A stretch of 6,096 nucleotides of DNA from the NCBI GenBank assembly GCA_040509055.1, contig JBEVLT010000249.1, positions 1-6,096 on the forward strand, written 5' to 3'. A program made the position numbers and the translations under genes. The notes under the pieces were generated by a model that was given only the letters and a program-made list of their open reading frames with translations, was not told where the DNA came from and ran no database searches. Within the stretch, counting starts at the first letter, position 1. Each line of letters begins with the position of its first letter. This stretch comes from JAJKIP01 sp040509055 (GTDB taxonomy: Bacteria > Bacteroidota > Bacteroidia > Chitinophagales > Chitinophagaceae). Shown piece after piece: positions 1-4,364 of the stretch.

Positions 1-372
1 GACAAAAGTTCGAACGAAGTAACGATCAACAACCTCGATGCTTCAGGCAGCATGCTTACCCCGCAAAAACTATTTACCAATTTTTACGACAAGGATTTCC
101 TGTACAAGCTGAACGGTGAAAAAAAGGTTGGCAGCAAAACCGTGCAGGAGATCGAAATGACACCTACCGACAAAAGCAAACCTTTTCACAAAGTATACCT
201 GCAGGTGGATAAAACCGCTAAAACCATTTACAGCACCAAAGTGATGGAAAACGGGGGCAACCGCTATACTTATACCGTGAGCAGCATGAAAACGAATGTA
301 ACGCTGACGGACAACGCTTTTGTGTTCAACAAGAGCAAGTATCCCGGTGTGGAAGAGGTGGATCTGCGGTAA
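1..372 (+). CDS. lolA: LolA-family outer-membrane lipoprotein carrier protein (3' part)
   Basis: The reading frame is open from the first base, so the gene begins upstream of the window; 123 C-terminal residues are visible, a little over half of a typical LolA-like protein (about 200-230 residues). The frame runs through TINNLDASGSMLTPQKLF, so the ATG at 52 is an internal methionine and not a start. The tail has the alternating beta-strand pattern of the LolA half-barrel: KVYLQVDK, TIYSTKVMENGGNRYTYTV, TNVTLTDNAFVFN, and the ending GVEEVDLR, which is common in Bacteroidota LolA-like proteins. In the family, LolA is a periplasmic chaperone that takes acylated lipoproteins from the inner-membrane LolCDE complex to the outer membrane. 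The signal peptide lies outside the window and cannot be checked. The gene ends at TAA 370-372 and converges on kdsA across a shared hairpin terminator. The family call is fairly secure; exact functional equivalence to proteobacterial LolA is inferred. Confidence 0.85.
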   Translation, partial: DKSSNEVTINNLDASGSMLTPQKLFTNFYDKDFLYKLNGEKKVGSKTVQEIEMTPTDKSKPFHKVYLQVDKTAKTIYSTKVMENGGNRYTYTVSSMKTNVTLTDNAFVFNKSKYPGVEEVDLR

Positions 373-393
373 TGCAGTCTGATATCATTTGAT

Positions 394-419
394 AAAAGGT
401 CGCTGATGGCGGCCTTTTT
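394..419. terminator. Bidirectional rho-independent terminator between lolA and kdsA
   Basis: A 10-bp stem pairs 394-403 (AAAAGGTCGC) with 409-418 (GCGGCCTTTT), with one G-U wobble and a 5-nt loop (TGATG, 404-408). On the + strand it ends in a run of five T (415-419); on the - strand the complementary A-run at 394-397 gives four T. It lies 21 nt after the lolA stop and 4 nt after the kdsA stop, so it can end both convergent transcripts. Confidence 0.85.
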
Positions 420-422
420 CAT

Positions 423-1247
423 TTACGCTGTAACAGCCTTCCTCAGTTTGACCAGCTGTTGCAGCAGGTTCTCCAGCAGGTCCAGCTTCAGCATGTTGGC
501 TCCGTCGCTTTTGGCTACGGCCGGGTTAGGGTGCGTTTCGATAAACAATCCGTCTGCACCTGTTGCGATGGCGGCTTTGGCAATGGTACCGATCAGTTGG
601 GGATTACCGCCCGTGATGCCGGTGGTCTGGTTGGGTTGCTGCAGCGAATGCGTTACATCCATCACCACGGGTACCTGGTGCGCCTGCATCCAGGGAATAT
701 TGCGATAATCGACTACGAGGTCCTGGTAGCCAAATGTAGTACCCCGCTCGGTGAGCAGGATCTTCCCGTTGCCGGTCTGTTTTATCTTTTCGACAGCGAA
801 TTTCATCGATGGTCCGCTCAGGAACTGTCCTTTTTTTACATTCACGATCCGGCCGGTTTCGCCTGCGGCCTGCAACAGGTCGGTTTGCCGGCACAGGAAG
901 GCCGGTATCTGCAGGATGTCGATATATTTTGCAGCTACGGCAGCTTCTTCGTGGGCATGTATATCGGAGGTGGTGGGTAGTTTGTAGGTTTCCCCGGCTT
1001 TTTTTACCAGGGCCAGTGCCGCCTCGTCGCCGATGCCGGTAAAGGAACCCGCGCTGGTGCGGTTGGCCTTGCGGTAAGAGGCCTTGAAGACATAAGGAAT
1101 GCCAAGATTTTTACAGATGCCGGATACTTTGTCCGCTACTTCCATCACCAGCTCTTCGCTCTCCACCACGCAGGGGCCTGCGATCAGAAAGAAACTGGTC
1201 CCGTCGTACGACTGGTTTGCGAAAAGGTCTTTCAGCATTTTTTCCAT
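423..1247 (-). CDS. kdsA: 3-deoxy-8-phosphooctulonate synthase (KDO-8-phosphate synthase)
   Basis: Condenses phosphoenolpyruvate with D-arabinose-5-phosphate to give KDO-8-phosphate, the committed cytoplasmic step towards the KDO of the LPS inner core. The 274-residue length fits the family TIM barrel. Recognisable blocks are FLIAGPCVVES (20-30), FKASYRKANRTS (54-65), QIPAFLCRQTDL (113-124), NVKKGQF (136-142), LTERGTTFGY (165-174), DVTHSLQQPNQT (197-208) and FIETHPNP (235-242). Cys26, His200, Glu237 and Asp248 have exactly the spacing of the metal ligands of the Aquifex aeolicus enzyme (Cys11, His185, Glu222, Asp233), so this should be the metal-dependent class; the metal-independent E. coli enzyme has Asn in place of the Cys. 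The ATG at 1247 is preferred; Met4 is an alternative. A TAGGTTTG element sits 4 nt upstream of the start. Transcription is divergent from the lipoprotein gene at 1327. Confidence 0.97.
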   Translation of the reverse strand: MEKMLKDLFANQSYDGTSFFLIAGPCVVESEELVMEVADKVSGICKNLGIPYVFKASYRKANRTSAGSFTGIGDEAALALVKKAGETYKLPTTSDIHAHEEAAVAAKYIDILQIPAFLCRQTDLLQAAGETGRIVNVKKGQFLSGPSMKFAVEKIKQTGNGKILLTERGTTFGYQDLVVDYRNIPWMQAHQVPVVMDVTHSLQQPNQTTGITGGNPQLIGTIAKAAIATGADGLFIETHPNPAVAKSDGANMLKLDLLENLLQQLVKLRKAVTA

Positions 1248-1251
1248 GCAG

Positions 1252-1259
1252 CAAACCTA
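1252..1259 (-). promoter_or_regulatory. Candidate Bacteroidota -7 promoter element of kdsA
   Basis: Read on the - strand, TAGGTTTG matches TAnnTTTG, the -7 element recognised by the Bacteroidota primary sigma factor. Only four bases (CTGC) separate it from the kdsA ATG, so transcription would start at or next to the start codon. I see no TTTG at the usual -33 spacing; a TTTG exists only about 4 nt upstream. The element is short and could occur by chance, but the arrangement repeats at the fRMsr gene in this window. Confidence 0.45.
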
Positions 1260-1277
1260 CTGCAAATTGCGGAATGC

Positions 1278-1309
1278 TTTCTGCGGGTATCATATTTTCC
1301 TTTACTTTG
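1278..1309 (+). promoter_or_regulatory. Candidate promoter of the lipoprotein-tdh unit
   Basis: TTTC at 1278-1281 (consensus TTTG) and TTACTTTG at 1302-1309 (consensus TAnnTTTG, one mismatch) are separated by 20 nt, within the usual spacing for Bacteroidota promoters. This would place the transcription start around 1313-1316, roughly 10-15 nt before the ATG at 1327. The match is imperfect in both boxes. Together with the kdsA element it fills the 79-nt divergent spacer. Confidence 0.4.
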
Positions 1310-1326
1310 ACCCTTAAATCTGCATT

Positions 1327-1965
1327 ATGAAATTAACCGTCTTCCTGTTGTTGCTTACAGGAATAGTGGCCTGCAAAGATTCAGCCCGGATACCGGATGA
1401 TTTTGATTACGGCAAGGTAGAGAACCAGGTGTATCGCAACCAGTATTTTGGCTTCGAGATACCGCTGCCTTCGGATTGGGCATTGCAATCAAGAGAAGAG
1501 ATGGAAAAGTTGCGGCAGAAAGGCAGGGCGATGATCGAGCGAAGCAACAAGGACATGGCCGGTACGCTCAAAGCCAGTGAGATCAACAGTGCCATGCTGC
1601 TCAGCATCTTCCGGTACAAACCTGACTCGGTTACCGGTGAGTTCAATCATTCGCTAACGGTACTGGCAGAGAACATCAGTAAGATACCCGGTATAAAGAC
1701 GGCTACCGATTACCTGGAAAATACCCAAAAGCTCATCACGCAGTCACGGATGCCTTACCAGACTTCCGGCATCCATCACCAAAAGGTCGGCGGCCGGGAT
1801 TTTGATATCATGACGATAACCATGAACCTGCAGGGACTATCGATCGAGCAGCTGTATTATGTCACCGTGATCCGGGATTTTGTGGTGGGCATGATCATTT
1901 CCTATGGCAACGGCCGGCAGGAACAGGAATTGAAAGATATTGTAAGCGGCATCCGGTTTAAATAA
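1327..1965 (+). CDS. Small lipoprotein of unknown function, possibly PsbP/Mog1-like fold
   Basis: I cannot assign a function. The 212-residue protein begins with a lipoprotein signal: MKLT, a hydrophobic stretch (FLLLLTGIV), and lipobox IVAC with lipidated Cys16. Residues after the cysteine are K-D-S; the K and D resemble the start of the acidic surface-export signal described for some Bacteroidota lipoproteins, so outer-membrane and perhaps surface location is possible. YRNQYFGFEIPLPSDWAL (36-53) is followed by a charged, probably helical stretch (56-80), a strand-rich middle (MLLSIFRYKPD), and a C-terminal strand-strand-helix VIRDFVVGMIISYG plus QELKDIVSGIRF. This 'folded domain opening with GFxIxxPxxW and closing on a short helix and strand' is reminiscent of the PsbP/Mog1/DcrB fold, which is inference only. 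There is no catalytic motif. The tdh ATG follows 14 nt after the stop, so both are probably on one mRNA. Confidence 0.8.
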   Translation: MKLTVFLLLLTGIVACKDSARIPDDFDYGKVENQVYRNQYFGFEIPLPSDWALQSREEMEKLRQKGRAMIERSNKDMAGTLKASEINSAMLLSIFRYKPDSVTGEFNHSLTVLAENISKIPGIKTATDYLENTQKLITQSRMPYQTSGIHHQKVGGRDFDIMTITMNLQGLSIEQLYYVTVIRDFVVGMIISYGNGRQEQELKDIVSGIRFK

Positions 1966-1979
1966 AAATTGCAGTCATT

Positions 1980-2933
1980 ATGATCAGGGAAAAAATACTG
2001 GTGATCGGTGCCAGCGGTCAAATAGGGGTAGAACTGACGCTGGCCTTGCGGAAGATATATGGCAATGCCAATGTGATCGCTTCGGACCTGCGGGAGCAGA
2101 ACCCGTTGCTGCAGGGTACCGGCCCCTATGTCAGCATCGACGTGATGAACAAGGAAATGCTGCACGTGCAGGTGATTCGCCAGAACATTACACAGGTATA
2201 CCTGCTGGCGGCCATTCTTTCCGCCACCGGCGAAAAGAACCCGGGCCTGGCCTGGAACCTGAACATGCAGGGATTACTGAATGTGCTCGACATTGCCAGG
2301 GAAGAAAAGATGCACAAGGTGTACTGGCCTTCCTCTATCGCTGTATTCGGTCCCACCTCGCCCCGGCAAAACTGCCCGCAGCAAACCATTATCGAACCTA
2401 CCACGGTATATGGCATCAGCAAGTATGCAGGTGAGTTCTGGTGCAATTATTTTTACCAGCGTTATGGTGTGGATGTGCGCAGCCTGCGCTACCCGGGACT
2501 GATCTCGTACAAATCGGCGCCGGGTGGCGGTACTACAGACTATGCCGTTGAGATCTTTCATGAAGCGCTGGAAGAAAAGAAATACGAAAGCTTCCTGCAA
2601 AAAGATACGTACCTGCCGATGATGTACATGCCCGATGCCATCCGTGCCACCATCGAACTGATGGAAGCGCCGGCCGATAAAATATCAGTGCGTACGTCTT
2701 ACAATATTTCCTCCATGAGCTTTTCACCGCAGGAGATCGGAGCGGAGATCCAAAAGCATATCCCTGATTTTTCCATTACGTATAAACCGGATTACCGGCA
2801 GGCGATCGCCGACAGCTGGCCGCAAAGTATCGACGACTCCGTAGCACGTAATGACTGGGGTTGGAAAGAAGAGTATGATCTTGCAGCGATGACAAAGGAT
2901 ATGCTGGACAACCTGAAGCAGATTTACCTGTAG
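1980..2933 (+). CDS. tdh: L-threonine 3-dehydrogenase, NAD-dependent epimerase (short-chain) type
   Basis: Oxidises L-threonine with NAD+ to 2-amino-3-oxobutanoate, which glycine C-acetyltransferase (Kbl) then splits into glycine and acetyl-CoA; no kbl is in this window. The 317 residues form an extended SDR / NAD-dependent epimerase. The Rossmann motif GASGQIG is at 10-16, and Asp36 after the second strand (IASD) indicates NAD rather than NADP. The catalytic set is Ser118/Ser119 in WPSSIAVFGP and YGISK, with Tyr144 and Lys148. Signatures that separate this family from sugar epimerases are RYPGLIS (170-176), SAPGGGTTDYAVEIF (179-193), YLPMMYMPDAIRATIELM (211-228) and DDSVARNDWGW (285-295). 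It differs from the zinc-dependent MDR-type threonine dehydrogenase of E. coli. It is the second gene of the unit starting at 1327. Its TAG stop lies 1 nt from the acylphosphatase stop on the other strand. Confidence 0.93.
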   Translation: MIREKILVIGASGQIGVELTLALRKIYGNANVIASDLREQNPLLQGTGPYVSIDVMNKEMLHVQVIRQNITQVYLLAAILSATGEKNPGLAWNLNMQGLLNVLDIAREEKMHKVYWPSSIAVFGPTSPRQNCPQQTIIEPTTVYGISKYAGEFWCNYFYQRYGVDVRSLRYPGLISYKSAPGGGTTDYAVEIFHEALEEKKYESFLQKDTYLPMMYMPDAIRATIELMEAPADKISVRTSYNISSMSFSPQEIGAEIQKHIPDFSITYKPDYRQAIADSWPQSIDDSVARNDWGWKEEYDLAAMTKDMLDNLKQIYL

Positions 2934-2934
2934 C

Positions 2935-3207
2935 TTATCGTACGATGGAGAACGAAGAAAAAGAACGGGCCGGGATTTTTTCAATGGTCACTTCGGTCAC
3001 TACCGCCCTGGGCGGCCCTTTATGGCACCAGTTGGTCAGGTCTTTTAATTGAGCTTCCGTTCCGGTAGCGATGATCTGCACATTGCCATCGGCAAGATTT
3101 TTTACCTCGCCGGTAATGCCGAGCCGGATAGCCGTTTCTTTGGTGGATTGCCGGTAAAATACGCCCTGCACTTTCCCCTTTACCAGTATGGACACGGTTT
3201 GCTGCAT
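2935..3207 (-). CDS. acyP: Acylphosphatase
   Basis: A small cytoplasmic enzyme that hydrolyses the carboxyl-phosphate bond of acylphosphates such as acetyl-, carbamoyl- or 1,3-bisphosphoglyceryl phosphate. The 90-residue length is normal for the family. The phosphate-binding loop VKGKVQGVFYRQ (9-20) carries the catalytic Arg19, and GEVKNLADGNVQI (33-45) carries the catalytic Asn37; both key residues are present. TGEVKN replaces the more usual TGWVRN, a tolerated variation. The ATG directly follows the TGA of the fRMsr gene (TGAATG), so it is probably the second gene of that operon and translationally coupled. A perfect 10-bp palindrome, ATCGTACGAT (2937-2946), overlaps its last codons and stop. 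Its stop is 1 nt from the convergent tdh stop. Physiological role in bacteria is generally unclear, and the context does not settle it. Confidence 0.95.
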   Translation of the reverse strand: MQQTVSILVKGKVQGVFYRQSTKETAIRLGITGEVKNLADGNVQIIATGTEAQLKDLTNWCHKGPPRAVVTEVTIEKIPARSFSSFSIVR

Positions 3208-3681
3208 TCAGTAATCGATCAGGTTCACGATTTTTTCCAGGTACAGCTGGTCGGTTTCATCAAACCGGTTGAGCGCTTCGCTGTCCACGTCCAGTACCGC
3301 TACCACTTCCCCGCGGCGGATTATCGGCACCACGATCTCCGAACGGGACAGGCTGCTGCAGGCAATATGCCCCGGGAACTGCTCCACATCCGGAACGATC
3401 AGCGTGCGGGCCTCTGCCCAGCTGGTACCGCATACGCCCCTGCCTTTGCGGATACGCGTGCAGGCTACCGGTCCCTGGAAAGGACCTAAGACCAGTTCAT
3501 CGTTTTTGACAAGGTAAAAACCCACCCAGAGCCAGCCGAATTGCTCTTTCAGGGCCGCGGTCACGTTGGCAAGATTTGCCACGAGGTCGGGCTCACCTTC
3601 CAGCAAGCCTATGATTTGGGGAATGAGCGATTGGTACTGCTCTTCTTTGGTACCTGTGCTGACGGATAGATCTTCTGCCAT
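3208..3681 (-). CDS. msrC: Free methionine-(R)-sulfoxide reductase, GAF-domain type (fRMsr)
   Basis: Reduces free L-methionine-(R)-sulfoxide to methionine in the cytoplasm, using a GAF domain as the active site. From the ATG at 3681 it has 157 residues. Family signatures are WVGFYLV, LGPFQGPVACTRI, GRGVCGT and PGHIACSSLSRSEIVVPI, followed by VLDVDS. The three family cysteines (Cys84, Cys94, Cys118 in E. coli) are all present, at 74, 84 and 108 in this numbering. A longer frame with a GTG at 3711 would add ten residues. I reject it because GTG is rarer and a TATCTTTG promoter element lies inside that extension, 4 nt before the ATG. The stop TGA is immediately followed by the acylphosphatase ATG. 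DUF1572 ends 37 nt upstream on the same strand, so read-through from it is also possible. The symbol msrC follows usage for this family. Confidence 0.94.
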   Translation of the reverse strand: MAEDLSVSTGTKEEQYQSLIPQIIGLLEGEPDLVANLANVTAALKEQFGWLWVGFYLVKNDELVLGPFQGPVACTRIRKGRGVCGTSWAEARTLIVPDVEQFPGHIACSSLSRSEIVVPIIRRGEVVAVLDVDSEALNRFDETDQLYLEKIVNLIDY

Positions 3682-3685
3682 GCCG

Positions 3686-3693
3686 CAAAGATA
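3686..3693 (-). promoter_or_regulatory. Bacteroidota -7 promoter element of the fRMsr-acyP operon
   Basis: On the - strand, TATCTTTG is a perfect match to TAnnTTTG and is followed by CGGC and then the ATG at 3681. It decides the start codon: a transcript begun here cannot include the GTG at 3711. No TTTG is seen at the expected -33 distance. The predicted leader is only a few bases or absent. Confidence 0.6.
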
Positions 3694-3718
3694 CGACCGG
3701 CTGTTTTTCACCGGCCTG

Positions 3719-4267
3719 CTAAAACTTTTTGGCGGGGTCTTTTACCGTATCGCTTTGGTTATATCGGGTGGAGTCACCTTTGGGGATCGATAAGCTCTGC
3801 CACTTCGAATCCCTGATCATACGGCCGATGTACACGATCTGTCCTACGTGATAGGGATAATGCGCCAGCTGCCGGTTGATCGCATCGATGACGGTCAGCC
3901 CCTCCTGCCGGATATAAACGGTTTTCAGCAGGTCGCCTTCCTGCATTGATTCCAATGCACCGATAAAACAGGTCCAGCCTTTCTCCCACAGCTCCAGCAA
4001 CTGCTGCTTGCTGTAGTCATGTATCGCAAACTCTTCATCGCGCTGCCGCCACAGTTTTTCACCGTCTTCCGTAAGGAAGTGGGTCCACCGGCTGAGCATA
4101 TTGCCGGACAGATGTTGGATAATGACAGCGATGCTATTGGACGCTTCATTGTATTGATAATAAAAACCGGCCTCCTCCAGCTGCGCAAATGTTTTATCGG
4201 CCAGGTCCTTGTAATACTTCACCCGCCTGACCGCCGTCGTAAGGAATTCTTTCGCAAAATCACTCAT
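3719..4267 (-). CDS. DinB-superfamily protein, DUF1572 family
   Basis: A cytoplasmic protein of 182 residues predicted to fold as the four-helix DinB/YfiT-like bundle; its biochemical role is not established. The DUF1572 pattern is clear: ASNSIAVIIQHLSGNMLSRW (42-61), FLTEDGEKLWRQRDEEF (64-80), LWEKGWTCF (93-101) and INRQLAHYPYHVGQIVYIGR (130-149). His52, His136 and His140 are positioned like the metal-binding histidine triad of the superfamily, so a metal site is likely. Characterised superfamily relatives include bacillithiol- and mycothiol-dependent transferases, which makes a thiol-transfer or detoxification role conceivable but unproven. There is no signal peptide. The ATG at 4267 fits family N-termini, and the next Met, at residue 57, is too far in. 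Upstream, AAGATTTG (one mismatch to TAnnTTTG) ends 2 nt before the ATG. The same-strand fRMsr gene starts 37 nt downstream. Confidence 0.9.
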   Translation of the reverse strand: MSDFAKEFLTTAVRRVKYYKDLADKTFAQLEEAGFYYQYNEASNSIAVIIQHLSGNMLSRWTHFLTEDGEKLWRQRDEEFAIHDYSKQQLLELWEKGWTCFIGALESMQEGDLLKTVYIRQEGLTVIDAINRQLAHYPYHVGQIVYIGRMIRDSKWQSLSIPKGDSTRYNQSDTVKDPAKKF

Positions 4268-4364
4268 GTCAAATCTTTTTCTGTTTTAATACTGATCGCA
4301 TCCAACCCCTGACCCTGCAAAACCACTTCCGAACATCGAAAAAACATCGAAGCTCAAACAAAGG
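4268..4364. other. Intergenic spacer between ggt and the DUF1572 gene, with a short tandem direct repeat
   Basis: This 97-nt spacer separates two same-strand genes. It holds two copies of AACATCGAA (4332-4340 and 4343-4351) two bases apart, i.e. an 11-nt period close to one helical turn. I see no strong GC hairpin followed by T's, so a ggt terminator is not evident. A weak candidate promoter box for DUF1572 (AAGATTTG on the - strand, 4277-4270) is at its left edge. Confidence 0.5.

Noticed and set aside
459..980. A 173-codon open frame on the + strand, opposite kdsA
   Set aside because: It is antisense to a gene with all KdsA signatures, and the translated sequence shows no family pattern.
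1247..1264. Inverted arms TGCAG/CTGCA flanking the kdsA -7 element, a possible operator
   Set aside because: Arms of only five bases around an 8-nt centre are expected by chance, and part of the arm is the start codon context.
1111..1293. A - strand open frame beginning upstream of kdsA, considered as an N-terminal extension
   Set aside because: It is in a different frame from kdsA (offset 46 nt), so it cannot extend it, and it shows no domain.
2937..2946. Perfect palindrome ATCGTACGAT at the end of acyP, considered as terminator or binding site
   Set aside because: It lacks a loop and a T-tract, and it is explained by the codons for the C-terminal I-V-R and stop. Noted only as context for the convergent junction.
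3049..3489. A 146-codon open frame on the + strand across acyP and fRMsr
   Set aside because: It spans the antisense of two confidently identified genes and has low-complexity His/Arg-rich composition.
3682..3711. Upstream GTG start giving a 167-residue fRMsr
   Set aside because: The extension contains the TATCTTTG promoter element, and an ATG in good context follows it. The extra residues (SRSYLCG region) show no family similarity, although the longer form would place the cysteines at the same numbers as in E. coli.
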